Counted from the first letter of the stretch, positions 17,069 to 26,298 are shown. The stretch is DNA of 64,000 nucleotides from Bombilactobacillus mellifer (GCF_000970795.1 NZ_KQ034028.1:129541-193540), one strand, 5' to 3'. The notes: generated from the letters alone by a model not told the origin. A program made the numbers and translations.

Positions 17069-17774
17069 TGGGTTACAATCTGAAGTCTTTGTACCCATTA
17101 CTCCTAAGCCTGTCTGGGCACCTGTTACAAAGCCGCTCAAAGATATGACAGTGGCAATTGTAACCGCCGCAGGTGTGCACTTGAAGAAAGATAAACCGTT
17201 TAATCTAGCGGGTGATACTACTTATCGGGTAGTTCCCGGAGATGCGAAAACCAGTGACATGATGGTTTCTCATGGGGGCTACGATAATACCGATGTCAAT
17301 CGGGATATTAATTGTATGTTTCCCATTGATCGTCTCCGTGAACTAGCCAAAGCGGGTTTCATCAAAGCCGTAGCACCCAAAATGTATACTTGCATGGGCG
17401 GTGGCGGTAACGTCAAAGTCTTTACGGAAAAAACCGGTCCGGAAATTGCTCAAAAACTATTACAAGAGCATGTTGATGCTGTTGTAATGACTGCTGGTTG
17501 AGGTACCTGTCATAGAACTGCCGTGATCGTGCAGCGAGCTATTGAATCTGTTGGTATTCCAACAATTATTATCGCAGCTTTACCTCCAGTGGTGCGTCAA
17601 CAAGGGACTCCGCGGGCTGTTGCTCCTCGAGTACCGATGGGTGCCAATGCAGGTGAACCAAACAACGTTGAAATGCAAACCGGGATCTTAAAAGATACGT
17701 TGTTGCAATTTGAAAAATTGGATCAACCCGGGAAAATTGTTCCGTTACCGTATGAATATATCGCTCAAATTTAA
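17049..17774 (+). CDS. prdB: D-proline reductase selenoprotein subunit PrdB
   Basis: A 241-residue selenoprotein that carries the selenocysteine nucleophile of D-proline reductase. TGA at 17499-17501 codes for residue 151 in the context VMTAG-U-GTCHRTA, the exact family signature (clostridial PrdB has Sec at about the same position). The frame is open from ATG 17049 to TAA 17772-17774. KKEKIQ-type sequence before it holds AAAAAGGAG as ribosome site. YTCMGGGGNVKVFTEKTGPEIA and PRVPMGANAGEPNN are further conserved blocks. It works with the pyruvoyl chain of PrdA in the cytoplasm. Gene callers that stop at TGA would split it in two. Confidence 0.95.
17502..17534 (+). promoter_or_regulatory. candidate SECIS region in prdB
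   Basis: After the TGA, CTGC (17518-17521) pairs with GCAG (17531-17534) around a nine-base loop holding GTGATCG; the loop starts about 21 bases after the TGA. This is a weaker hairpin than the one in the MetE-like gene, and its fit to the SelB-binding loop is uncertain. Confidence 0.4.
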
Positions 17775-17826
17775 AGCTTGTGTGAGAGTTAAAGGCTAAT
17801 TATTTAATTGAAAAAAGGTTGATGCT

Positions 17827-18567
17827 ATGGCCGATGAAACTTTGAAAATCAAAGAATTCGTGATAAAAGATGTTCAATTTGGGCCTAGTTATTCTCTTTC
17901 CGAGCACAAGCTGGTAATCCCACAAATTACGCCAGAGACAATTCCTGAAACTTTTCGAAAAGTAAACGTCACAATTATCCATCCGCATCACTTAGATGTA
18001 GCCACGGATTCAATTATGGATGTAGTTCCCATTTCTACAAAAGTTTTAGGAACGCTAGGCACGGGGGTTACGCATACACTGACGGGCGTTAGTATGATTA
18101 TCACCGGATCGAATGAGAACGGAAAGCAAATTCATGATTTTGGCTCTTCAGACGGTACTTTAAGTAAGCAAATGATGCTGAATAAAGATGGAACCCCTGA
18201 TGAAAACGATTTTATTATCATGTTTAATGTCGTTTTAAAAAGCCAGGTCGTAATGGATCGGCAAATGATGACTACCGTATTTTCCTATGCTGACGATTAT
18301 TTACAGCCGATCAGGGAGATCTTAAAAAAGACTAATGGTCGATACGCTGATTATAATCATGAATATTCGAATACAGTGCACCCTGGCAAACCTAAGGTCG
18401 TGGTTATTAAGCAAGTTTCCGGTCAAGGAACAATGTATGACAATATCTTATTTCCACAAGAGCCTAACGGAATTAAAGGCGGTATTTCGATCATTGATCT
18501 CAATAATTTCCCGGTCTTATTAACTCCGAATGAATATCGTGATGGCGCTATTCATGCTTTAGTTTAA
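17827..18567 (+). CDS. prdD: proline reductase cluster protein PrdD
   Basis: A 246-residue protein that parallels the N-terminal (beta-chain) half of PrdA. Shared blocks are SIMDVVPISTKVLGTLGTGVTH, compared with TIMDVQPIATKEDGEIGEGVTR in PrdA, ITGSNENGKQIHDFGSSDG, and VIKQVSGQGTMYDNILFPQEP. It ends in EYRDGAIHALV, exactly before the point where PrdA continues into its cleavage site. It lacks PrdA's first 190 residues and linkers. AAAGG lies upstream of the ATG. PrdD is known from proline reductase loci but its role is undefined; a complex with PrdE is likely. Confidence 0.9.
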   Translation: MADETLKIKEFVIKDVQFGPSYSLSEHKLVIPQITPETIPETFRKVNVTIIHPHHLDVATDSIMDVVPISTKVLGTLGTGVTHTLTGVSMIITGSNENGKQIHDFGSSDGTLSKQMMLNKDGTPDENDFIIMFNVVLKSQVVMDRQMMTTVFSYADDYLQPIREILKKTNGRYADYNHEYSNTVHPGKPKVVVIKQVSGQGTMYDNILFPQEPNGIKGGISIIDLNNFPVLLTPNEYRDGAIHALV

Positions 18568-18586
18568 GTGACGGAGGAAAAAGAAT

Positions 18587-19066
18587 ATGGGAGTTGGTCC
18601 TTCTACTAAAGAAACAACGATGCACCACTTTAAAGATCCTTTGGTGAGAGTATTTGGTAATGATCCAGATATTGACTTTCAAGGAGTTATTGTAGTTGGT
18701 ACACCTCAAGATAATGTTTTAAAAAATCTCGTCGGTCAACGAGTGGCAAAATGGTTAAAAGCCATGCGGACAAATGGTGCTGTTTTATCAGCCGATGGAT
18801 GGGGCAATTCTGATGTCGATTTTATGCACACTATGGAATGTATCGGTCAGGAAAATATCTCCATCGTAGGTTTGAAATTTATTGGTAAACAAGCAACTTT
18901 TGTAGTTACTAATGAATACACGCCATTTGTTCTAGATATTAATAAATCCGCCAGTGGAACCGAGACTACTGTGCTAGGAGAAAATAATTTGGACGCTCGA
19001 GATGCGCAAAAAGCATTAGGGCTGTTGAAATTAAAGATGCGAGCAGATCAGCAAAAAGTAGACTAA
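18587..19066 (+). CDS. prdE: proline reductase cluster protein PrdE
   Basis: A 159-residue protein that parallels the C-terminal (pyruvoyl-chain) part of PrdA. It opens with MGVGPSTKETTMHHF, where PrdA has TCIGPASKETTRHYW, so the catalytic Cys is replaced by the start of the protein and no pyruvoyl group can form by cleavage. GTPQDN, DGWGNSDVDF and the late DARDAQKALGLLKLKM match PrdA. A GGAGG site lies just after the prdD stop. With PrdD it forms a split, apparently non-catalytic copy of PrdA. Confidence 0.9.
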   Translation: MGVGPSTKETTMHHFKDPLVRVFGNDPDIDFQGVIVVGTPQDNVLKNLVGQRVAKWLKAMRTNGAVLSADGWGNSDVDFMHTMECIGQENISIVGLKFIGKQATFVVTNEYTPFVLDINKSASGTETTVLGENNLDARDAQKALGLLKLKMRADQQKVD

Positions 19067-19111
19067 TCATGGGTTTTGATCTGCTAGTCATGAGAATTGG
19101 AGGTAAGGTTA

Positions 19112-20128
19112 TTGAATTTTTCACGTATGCTTTCAGGAATTGATACACATACTGCCGGTGAAGCAGCACGTCTAATTACTGGAGGTATTCCTAAGCTAAA
19201 GGGAAAAACAATTGCCGAAAAAAAGCAGTATTTAATTGATTACAAAGATGATTTGCGTAAATCTTTAATGTTGGAACCGCGCGGACATAAGGAAATGTTT
19301 GGGGCTTTCTTAATTCCGGCAGTGAGTGAAGAAGCAGATTTTGGCATTATTTTTATGGATACTGGCGGCTATTTAAACATGTGCGGGCACAATACGATTG
19401 CCGCTGTAACTGCGATTGTGGAAACCGGCATGGTAGATGTGAGCGCAGATGATCGGGAAAAAGATGTGGTTTTAGAAGCTCCCGCAGGGATCATTCATGC
19501 CACTGCACATTTGGATACGCCGTATCATGTTTCCAGTGTGTCCTTTAAAAATGTACCGGCCTTCTTATACAAGCAAGATGTGGCCATAACAGTACCAGAT
19601 ATTGGTCAAGTAACCGTTGACGTTTCTTTTGGCGGCAGTTTCTTTGCGATTGTTAAGGCCGCCGATTTAGGTGTGACGATTGATCGTCAAAATAGTCAAC
19701 AATTAGCTGATGTTGGGATGAAAGTTTTAAAGGCGGCTAATGAACAAATTGAGGTCCAACATCCAACCATGGATTACATTCATACGATTGATTTAGTAGA
19801 AATGTATGGTCAACCCCAATCTGAAGATGCAACGTTGCAAAATGTCGTCGTCTTTGGTGATGGTGAAGTTGATCGCTCACCTTGTGGCACGGGCACCAGT
19901 GCTAAATTAGCCACATTATATGCTAAGCATCAGATTGGTATGAACGAGAAATTTGTTTATGAGAGTATTTTGAATACCAAATTCGTGGGTCGGGTTGTAG
20001 AAGAAACTTCGATTGGTGGTTTGGCAGCGATCACTCCTGAAATTACCGGGTCGGCGTATATTACTGGATTTAACACCTTTTTGTTTGATCCTAAGGATTC
20101 TTTATCCGGAGGGTTCACATTAAAATAA
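19112..20128 (+). CDS. prdF: proline racemase PrdF
   Basis: A 338-residue racemase that interconverts L- and D-proline and feeds D-proline to the reductase. The catalytic cysteine pair is visible: Cys91 in NMCGHNTIAA and Cys258 in DRSPCGTGTSA. The N-terminal GIDTHTAGEAARLITGGIP is the family opening. TTG 19112 is chosen as the start because GGAGG lies eight bases upstream; a TTG further up would bury that site. It belongs to the prd operon, 45 bases after prdE. Confidence 0.93.
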   Translation: MNFSRMLSGIDTHTAGEAARLITGGIPKLKGKTIAEKKQYLIDYKDDLRKSLMLEPRGHKEMFGAFLIPAVSEEADFGIIFMDTGGYLNMCGHNTIAAVTAIVETGMVDVSADDREKDVVLEAPAGIIHATAHLDTPYHVSSVSFKNVPAFLYKQDVAITVPDIGQVTVDVSFGGSFFAIVKAADLGVTIDRQNSQQLADVGMKVLKAANEQIEVQHPTMDYIHTIDLVEMYGQPQSEDATLQNVVVFGDGEVDRSPCGTGTSAKLATLYAKHQIGMNEKFVYESILNTKFVGRVVEETSIGGLAAITPEITGSAYITGFNTFLFDPKDSLSGGFTLK

Positions 20129-20142
20129 AGAGGTGAAGTAGC

Positions 20143-21033
20143 ATGTCTAGTAAAACGGTCCTCCAATTACTATTAGCAGTGTTAGCAATCTACTTCACTG
20201 TTTTGTGGGTTGGTGATCTAGTTCGCAATAGATCCAAGATAAAAGATGGCAATATTTATGTGGCCGGAGTCATTGGATTTATCGTTAATTTTTTTGATAC
20301 TTTAGGCATTGGTAGTTATGCGCCCACGACAATGTTTTTAAAATTAACGAAGTTTTTAAAATCAGATAAATTACTTCCTGGCACTTTAAATATTTCTTGT
20401 TCCATCCCTGTGTTATTTGAAGCCTTTTTGTTCATTACTTCGGTGAAAGTCGGAGGCGTGACGCTCATTTCATTAGTGGTCGCCTCAGCTATTGGCTCGT
20501 TTTTTGGGTCCAAATATATGTCTAAGGTGGACGAAAGAAAAATTCAAATTATTATGGGCTCCGCGTTAGTCATTACTGCGATTTTGATGATTCTACAAAA
20601 TACGGGTTTCCTAGCAGCTTTAGGTAATGGTAACAAAGCCATTGCTTTAACTGGTTGGAAATTAGTAGTCGGAATCGTCGGCAATTTGATTTTAGGAGCT
20701 TTAATGACTGCTGGCATTGGGCTGTATGCACCATGTATGGCGATGATTTATTTATTAGGTTTAACGCCGATTGCGGCCTTTCCTATCATGATGGCTTCTT
20801 GTGCTGCGTTAATGCCCGTCGCTAGTCGGGAATTTATTCGTAAAGGTGAATACAATCGCACAGCTACCATTGGAATTACTGTTGGGGGAATTATTGGGGT
20901 GTATATCGCCGTTAAATTCGTCAAAAGCTTAGATATTAAAGTGTTGACCTGGTTAGTGATCATTGTTATTGCTTACACTGCAGCTACAATGCTCTATCAA
21001 GGTTTGCACAAAACCAAAAAGGTTCATGCCTGA
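20143..21033 (+). CDS. TauE/SafE-like membrane transporter of the prd operon
   Basis: A 296-residue integral membrane protein with about eight helices and the two-repeat layout of the sulfite exporter TauE/SafE family: GVIGFIVNFFDTLGIGSYAPTT in the first half and LGALMTAGIGLYAPCMAMIYLLG in the second. AGAGGTGA precedes the ATG 14 bases after prdF. It is the last gene before a strong hairpin. Family members export small sulfur- or carbon-containing anions; here export of the end product 5-aminovalerate or uptake of a selenium or proline compound are possible, but the sequence does not decide. Confidence 0.8.
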   Translation: MSSKTVLQLLLAVLAIYFTVLWVGDLVRNRSKIKDGNIYVAGVIGFIVNFFDTLGIGSYAPTTMFLKLTKFLKSDKLLPGTLNISCSIPVLFEAFLFITSVKVGGVTLISLVVASAIGSFFGSKYMSKVDERKIQIIMGSALVITAILMILQNTGFLAALGNGNKAIALTGWKLVVGIVGNLILGALMTAGIGLYAPCMAMIYLLGLTPIAAFPIMMASCAALMPVASREFIRKGEYNRTATIGITVGGIIGVYIAVKFVKSLDIKVLTWLVIIVIAYTAATMLYQGLHKTKKVHA

Positions 21034-21106
21034 TAAAGGATTAGTGCAATCATTAGTTCTGATAGTTAGTCGGTTTAGACTAGAAGGGAAGGGTTCTTTT
21101 GATAAA

Positions 21107-21134
21107 AGTATTAGGGACTAAAATCCCTAATACT
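21107..21134 (+). terminator. strong hairpin between the prd and sel genes
   Basis: AGTATTAGGGA and TCCCTAATACT form an 11-base-pair perfect stem with a six-base loop. No T-run follows, so it may be a weak terminator, an attenuator or an mRNA-end stabiliser rather than a full stop. Confidence 0.55.
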
Positions 21135-21175
21135 GATACATATGTTAAAGATCTTAGCTTGTAAGGAGAATGCTT

Positions 21176-22228
21176 ATGGAAAAAGAGGGCACCAAAAATG
21201 ATTTGCAACTTTTTGTCTGTGGAGGTTGCAATGCCAAAATTGGCCCGGGTGATTTATCCCAAATTTTAGCGGATCTACCCCAAGCACAAACTGATCCACA
21301 TTTATTAGTCGGTTTTGATTCTACTGATGATGCTGCGGTTTACCAAGTTGCTGATGATTTAGCCATGATTCAAACGTTGGATTTTTTCCCATCGATGGTC
21401 ACGGATCCTTATTTATTCGGCCAAATTGCAGCAACGAATGCTTTAAGTGATGTTTTTGCTATGGGAGGGGATGTTTTATTAGCCTTAAATATTGTTTGTT
21501 TTCCTGAAAAAGGGAATCTAGATATTTTGAAACAGATTTTACGTGGCGGTCAAGAAAAGGTAAATGAAGCCGGAGGCGTGATTGCAGGTGGACATTCGAT
21601 TCACGACCGCTTACCCAAATATGGTTTGGCGGTCACGGGCCGGATTAATCCGCAAAACATCGTTAAAAATAATTCTGTGCAGGAGCATGATGTTTTGTTA
21701 CTCACCAAGAAATTAGGCGTGGGAATTATCACTTCTTCTTATCAAGCCCATGCAGTAAGTAATGCTGCTTTTGCCGAGGCGGTGGATTCGATGACGATGT
21801 TAAACCAAACTGCCTCTGAAATTATGCGGCAATATCACGTCAGCGGGTGCACGGATGTAACTGGCTTTGGCCTAGCAGGACATTTATCCGAAATGTTGCA
21901 AGGTTCCAATTTGCAAGCCGTTTTGGAGGCAGAACAACTGCCGATTATTCCAGCAGCATATTCGTGTGCCGAGCAATTTTTAATTACTGCTGGCGGACAA
22001 AGAAATCGGAAGTTTTTAGGAGACAAGATTCACTTTACTTTTGAGGACTATGCACTGGAAGAAATAGTCTTTGATCCGCAGACTTCGGGCGGTTTGTTGA
22101 TGAGTGTCCAAGAAACTGAAGCACCCCAAATCATGGCCGACATGAAGGCCCATCAAGTGCCAGTACAGCAAATTGGCCGCATCCAGGCCAAACCGGCTGC
22201 CGATCCAGCCACGATTGTTGTTGCTTAG
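21176..22228 (+). CDS. selD: selenophosphate synthase SelD
   Basis: A 350-residue enzyme that makes selenophosphate from selenide and ATP, the selenium donor for SelA. The catalytic pair is seen as Cys18 and Lys21 in CGGCNAKIGPG, so this SelD uses Cys, not Sec. FDSTDDAAVY binds metal-ATP, and FFPSMVTDPYLFGQIAATNALSDVFAMGG is the conserved core. ATG 21176 is preferred because AAGGAG lies seven bases upstream; the ATG at 21170 is only one base away from it. It opens the sel operon. Confidence 0.95.
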   Translation: MEKEGTKNDLQLFVCGGCNAKIGPGDLSQILADLPQAQTDPHLLVGFDSTDDAAVYQVADDLAMIQTLDFFPSMVTDPYLFGQIAATNALSDVFAMGGDVLLALNIVCFPEKGNLDILKQILRGGQEKVNEAGGVIAGGHSIHDRLPKYGLAVTGRINPQNIVKNNSVQEHDVLLLTKKLGVGIITSSYQAHAVSNAAFAEAVDSMTMLNQTASEIMRQYHVSGCTDVTGFGLAGHLSEMLQGSNLQAVLEAEQLPIIPAAYSCAEQFLITAGGQRNRKFLGDKIHFTFEDYALEEIVFDPQTSGGLLMSVQETEAPQIMADMKAHQVPVQQIGRIQAKPAADPATIVVA

Positions 22229-22268
22229 TAAATACAGTAATTGATAAAAAAATAAAGGAGATTTTAAG

Positions 22269-22943
22269 ATGGAAACAATTGATGCCAAAGGTTTGGCATG
22301 TCCCACACCGATTATTAAAGCTAAAAAAGCATTACGGAGTAATTCGGAAATTGCAGTAGAAGTTGATGATGAAGAAGCCGCAGAAAATCTAGAAAAAATG
22401 GCTCAACAATTGCAATATGACTTTGCTAAAGAAGATTTAGGTTCCGGAGTCACTAAAGTAACTATTAAAAAAACTACTTCTAAAGCAGCTTCAGCGGCTG
22501 ATTATAACGGTTCGTCAATTACAAATATGATGTCAGTCACGCAGACTGCTGAGGAATCCACGGTCCAAAAAATTGAGCCGGCACTGGTTAATAATATTCG
22601 CTTATCCGATGGTTATATTGTCGCTATTGGCACCAACGTTATGGGACATGGGGATGATCAATTAGGCAAGATTTTAATCAAGAGCTTTATCTATTCGCTG
22701 ACAGAACAAGATGTCTTACCACAATATGTCTTATTTTATAATGGCGGCATTAAATTATTACTGGCAGATTCGGAGTCAGTTCCGGATTTAAAGAAATTAG
22801 CCAGCCTGGGGGTTCAAATCTTAGCTTGCGGTACTTGTGTAGATTACTACAACGTTAAAGGACAACTGCAAGTAGGGGAAATTACTAATCTTTATCACAT
22901 CCTAGAATTAATGCGTACTGCCCAGCGGGTAGTGCGGCCGTAG
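22269..22943 (+). CDS. yedF: selenium metabolism protein YedF
   Basis: A 224-residue two-domain protein. The N-terminal SirA/TusA-like domain carries GLACPTPI with Cys11, the persulfide-type Cys; the C-terminal DsrE-like domain has LFYNGGIKLL and ACGTCVDYY. The middle, about residues 68-95, is a low-complexity linker. This layout is that of YedF, a marker of selenium-using genomes. AAAGGAG precedes the ATG. It sits between selD and the DUF3343 gene, as often seen in selenium loci, and probably handles reduced selenium. Confidence 0.9.
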   Translation: METIDAKGLACPTPIIKAKKALRSNSEIAVEVDDEEAAENLEKMAQQLQYDFAKEDLGSGVTKVTIKKTTSKAASAADYNGSSITNMMSVTQTAEESTVQKIEPALVNNIRLSDGYIVAIGTNVMGHGDDQLGKILIKSFIYSLTEQDVLPQYVLFYNGGIKLLLADSESVPDLKKLASLGVQILACGTCVDYYNVKGQLQVGEITNLYHILELMRTAQRVVRP

Positions 22944-22960
22944 TTGAGGAGCATTGTGTA

Positions 22961-23239
22961 ATGGGAAATGATTTTGGACTGGTGGTGTTTGATTCAACCC
23001 ATGCTGCCATTCAAACGCAAACTTTATTCGAGCAAGCACAGCTCAAAAATCGGATGTTAACTACTCCGGGCAATTTAAGTGCCGGTTGTGGTTTAAGTAT
23101 TTATTTTGATTTGGCGGATCTGGCCCAAATTACCAGGCTTTTGCAACAGCAACAGGTCACTTACCGGGCTTTATATCAAGTCCATAAAGATGGATTACAT
23201 TCACAATATCAGTTAATTAAAAATGAAGTTAGAGGATAG
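22961..23239 (+). CDS. DUF3343 protein, putative selenium/sulfur carrier
   Basis: A 92-residue protein with the DUF3343 pattern: GLVVFDSTHAAIQTQTLF at the N-terminus and the TPGNLSAGCGLSIYFD segment that carries the conserved Cys. Such proteins are fused or adjacent to YedF and SelA/SelB genes and are thought to carry selenium or sulfur. GAGGAG lies ten bases before the ATG. It ends five bases before selB. Confidence 0.85.
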   Translation: MGNDFGLVVFDSTHAAIQTQTLFEQAQLKNRMLTTPGNLSAGCGLSIYFDLADLAQITRLLQQQQVTYRALYQVHKDGLHSQYQLIKNEVRG

Positions 23240-23243
23240 TTCA

Positions 23244-25142
23244 GTGGATCAAGTCGTAATTGCCACCGCGGGGCATGTAGATCATGGAAAAACCACACTC
23301 ATTAAAAGCCTCACAGGTGTAGATACTGACACGACCAAGGAAGAAAAGCAGCGCGGACTGACGATTAATCTAGGGTTTACTTTTTTTCAATTACCTAATC
23401 ATCAACGGGTGGGCATTGTTGATGTACCCGGACACGAAAAATTTTTAAAGAATATGTTATCTGGTTTATCCGGCATTGATTTGGTGTTGTTGGTCGTAGA
23501 TGTCAATGAAGGTGTCATGCCGCAAACCAGAGAACATGCACAGATTTTACGGTTGTTAGGAATTACTAATTTTATTATTGTCTTAACCAAGGTCCAGACA
23601 GTTGATGCAGACATGGTTGAATTGGCTGTTGAAGATATCCGGACCACTTTTGCCGCCGATCCGGTGTTAGCCGCGGCACCAATGGTTCAAACAGATGCCG
23701 TTAGTAATTATGGCATGGAACATTTAGTACAAGTGATTCAACAGCTGGTCAATCATATCCCGCCGCGAAAAAATACAGGCCAGGCGCGGATGAATATCGA
23801 TCGCAGTTTCACCATGAAGGGCTTTGGTACGGTGGTCACTGGTACTTTATTGGAAGGCCCAATACACACGGGGGATAACATCTGCCTTTATCCCACCCAA
23901 AAGACTACCCAAGTCAAAAATATTCGCACCTACGATTACGCCACCGATATTGCTTTACCCGGACAAAGAACGGCTTTAAATTTAACCCTTCCCCATGATG
24001 AAATTCGTCGGGGCGATGTGCTTGCCACCGCGGATAGTGTCCAGGTGACGAAAGAATTTAATGCACAATTAACTACGTTAGCGTTACCGCAGTCCGTTTT
24101 AAAATTAAATACTCGGGTGCGGGTGTATGTAGGTTCGATGGAAGTGATGGGACGCCTTTACCCTTTAGGTTCAGAACAGATCCCAGCGCATGCCACAGCA
24201 AACGTGCAAATTCGCTTGGAAAAACCGGTGACGATTAAATATGGCGATTATTTTATTATTCGCTCTTACTCACCGATCACGACCTTGGGCGGGGGACAGA
24301 TTTTAGATGGCGCACCCCCTACACGTAAGAGATATGATGCCGCGATGCTCAACACTTTAAAAATTCGCTCGCAAGGTCAATTACCCGCGATATTGCTAGA
24401 CTATTGTCTTGGACAGTCCCTGTATTGGTTTGATCCGGCGGCGGGAGCAATAGCTTTTAATGAATCCAGTACTGAGATTCAAAAAGCAGTGCAGCAGCTG
24501 GTTCAAACAAAAGATTTGATTGCATTAGCTGGTGAATTATTAGTAGCACAAAACGTTGCGCAAGCGGGGCAACAAATTCAAACGCAATTGAATCATTATC
24601 ACCAACAATTTCCTTTGCGTTGGGGGATACCCGTTTCGATTTTGACTTCGCGCTGGACTAAGGATGTGGGGGCTAAAGCAACCCATTTAATTTTTCAATA
24701 CCTAAAACAACAACAGGCTCTAGCCGTAACTAAAGGCTGCTATCATTTAGTTAACTTTCAGCCGCAAATTAACTCCCAAGACCAACAAGTGCAAGCCACG
24801 ATTCAAGCTAAGTTAAAAGCGGCGGGCAGTAAACCACCTGCGATAGCGGAGTTAATCGCACACCAGCCTAATGGCCAAGAGGTTTTAAATGCCATGATCG
24901 GAGATAGTGTGGTCCTATTAGATAATACAACGGTTATGGATCAAGCTGTCTATCAACAACTAGTCGCACAGGTCGTGGACTTTTTACAACGCCATCACAC
25001 GATGAGTTTGGCGGATTATCGGGATTTAACTCATTCCAGTCGTAAATATGCCATGTTGGTTTTAGAAAGAATGGATAAAGATCAAATTACCGAACGTTGG
25101 CAAAATAAACGAATTTTAAAGAAATCAGTGATTAATAAATGA
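23244..25142 (+). CDS. selB: selenocysteine-specific elongation factor SelB
   Basis: A 632-residue GTPase that brings Sec-tRNA to UGA codons marked by SECIS hairpins. GHVDHGKTTL (G1), DVPGHEKF (G3) and LTKVQ (G4 region) are in the first 135 residues, followed by EF-Tu-like domains 2 and 3 (RMNIDRSFTMKGFGTVVTGTLLEG) and C-terminal winged helices ending in HSSRKYAMLVLERMD, which bind the SECIS RNA. GTG 23244 is chosen because AGAGG lies about nine bases upstream; the ATG at 23223 lies inside the previous gene. The stop overlaps the next gene by four bases. Confidence 0.93.
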   Translation: MDQVVIATAGHVDHGKTTLIKSLTGVDTDTTKEEKQRGLTINLGFTFFQLPNHQRVGIVDVPGHEKFLKNMLSGLSGIDLVLLVVDVNEGVMPQTREHAQILRLLGITNFIIVLTKVQTVDADMVELAVEDIRTTFAADPVLAAAPMVQTDAVSNYGMEHLVQVIQQLVNHIPPRKNTGQARMNIDRSFTMKGFGTVVTGTLLEGPIHTGDNICLYPTQKTTQVKNIRTYDYATDIALPGQRTALNLTLPHDEIRRGDVLATADSVQVTKEFNAQLTTLALPQSVLKLNTRVRVYVGSMEVMGRLYPLGSEQIPAHATANVQIRLEKPVTIKYGDYFIIRSYSPITTLGGGQILDGAPPTRKRYDAAMLNTLKIRSQGQLPAILLDYCLGQSLYWFDPAAGAIAFNESSTEIQKAVQQLVQTKDLIALAGELLVAQNVAQAGQQIQTQLNHYHQQFPLRWGIPVSILTSRWTKDVGAKATHLIFQYLKQQQALAVTKGCYHLVNFQPQINSQDQQVQATIQAKLKAAGSKPPAIAELIAHQPNGQEVLNAMIGDSVVLLDNTTVMDQAVYQQLVAQVVDFLQRHHTMSLADYRDLTHSSRKYAMLVLERMDKDQITERWQNKRILKKSVINK

Positions 25143-26296
25143 TTTATTTAGATAATGCAGCGACAACGTTAATAAAACCGGCAGCGGTGGGGCAAAGTGT
25201 GGCAGACGTAATTAATAGTCAAGCCTATGGTAATCCTTCCCGTGGCGCGCATACAGCTGCGCTTAATGCTTTTAAAATTGTTTATCAAACCCGCCAATTA
25301 GTCCAACAATTATTTCATTTGAGGGATTCCGCTTTAGTAGCTTTTACCAATAATGCCACGACGGCTTTAAACTTAGCGATTAAGGGATTACTGCACCCGG
25401 GTGATCATGTAATTGCGACTGTCTTGGATCATAATTCGGTTTTACGGCCAATTTATGCGTTGCACAAGTGGGGCGTAGCAGCGGATTTTGTGGGTCTCAA
25501 TGCGAAACAAAGCTTGGATTATGCGCAATTTACGCAACTATTACGTCCGAATACCAAGATGGTCGTTTGTACTCATGCTTCCAATGTGACCGGTGAAGTG
25601 CTGGATTTGGAGTTTATTGCTCATTTTTGTCAACAACATCATTTGTTATTCGTGGTAGATGCGGCGCAGACGGCGGGAGTGCTTCCGTTGGATCTGCAAC
25701 GCCAAGGAATTGATGTACTTTGTTTTACGGGTCATAAATCTTTGTATGGACCACAAGGCACCGGGGGTATTTGTTTCAATAAGGAATTACCCATTACCCC
25801 CTTATTGGCTGGTGGTAGCGGCATTGATTCTTTTAATCACGAGCAACCGGCAGCTTTACCTGAACGTCTGGAAGCCGGAACATTAAATGTACCGGGGATT
25901 GCGGGGTTAGCTGCAGGGATCCAATATGTCTTGAACAAAGGAGTTACGACTTTAGGTAACCGTACGGTGCAATTAGTGAACGAATTTATTGCAGGAGTAA
26001 CTCAGTTGCCGCAGGTTCAAGTATATGGTGATTTATATTGCCAGCGCGTGGGAACAGTCAGTTTAAATATTGGTAATTTAAATTCCGCGGAACTGAGTGA
26101 TCTTTTAGCTCAGCAATATGATATTGCGACCCGTGCAGGCGCTCATTGTGCACCCTTGGCTCATCAAGCTTTTCGGACCCAAGAACAAGGCCAGGTACGT
26201 TTTTCGTTTTCCAGTTTTAATACTGAAGCAGATGTGCAAGCTGCCTTGGCGGCGTTAACGCAAATTACCCAGCAATATCAAGAAGGTGATGCTTAG
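25139..26296 (+). CDS. cysteine desulfurase family protein (EF2568-like)
   Basis: A 385-residue PLP enzyme of aminotransferase class V. MIYLDNAATT opens the protein, Lys200 in TGHKSLYGPQGTGG is the PLP Schiff-base residue and Cys337 in RAGAHCAPL is the catalytic cysteine. The type matches the cysteine desulfurase subfamily found in selenium loci such as that of Enterococcus faecalis. It probably mobilises sulfur or selenium from cysteine or selenocysteine for selenophosphate formation. ATGA overlap with selB shows translational coupling. Confidence 0.9.
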   Translation: MIYLDNAATTLIKPAAVGQSVADVINSQAYGNPSRGAHTAALNAFKIVYQTRQLVQQLFHLRDSALVAFTNNATTALNLAIKGLLHPGDHVIATVLDHNSVLRPIYALHKWGVAADFVGLNAKQSLDYAQFTQLLRPNTKMVVCTHASNVTGEVLDLEFIAHFCQQHHLLFVVDAAQTAGVLPLDLQRQGIDVLCFTGHKSLYGPQGTGGICFNKELPITPLLAGGSGIDSFNHEQPAALPERLEAGTLNVPGIAGLAAGIQYVLNKGVTTLGNRTVQLVNEFIAGVTQLPQVQVYGDLYCQRVGTVSLNIGNLNSAELSDLLAQQYDIATRAGAHCAPLAHQAFRTQEQGQVRFSFSSFNTEADVQAALAALTQITQQYQEGDA

Positions 26297-26298
26297 AA

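Noticed and set aside
21176-22228. Selenocysteine in SelD
   Set aside because: The catalytic position is encoded as Cys (CGGCNAK).
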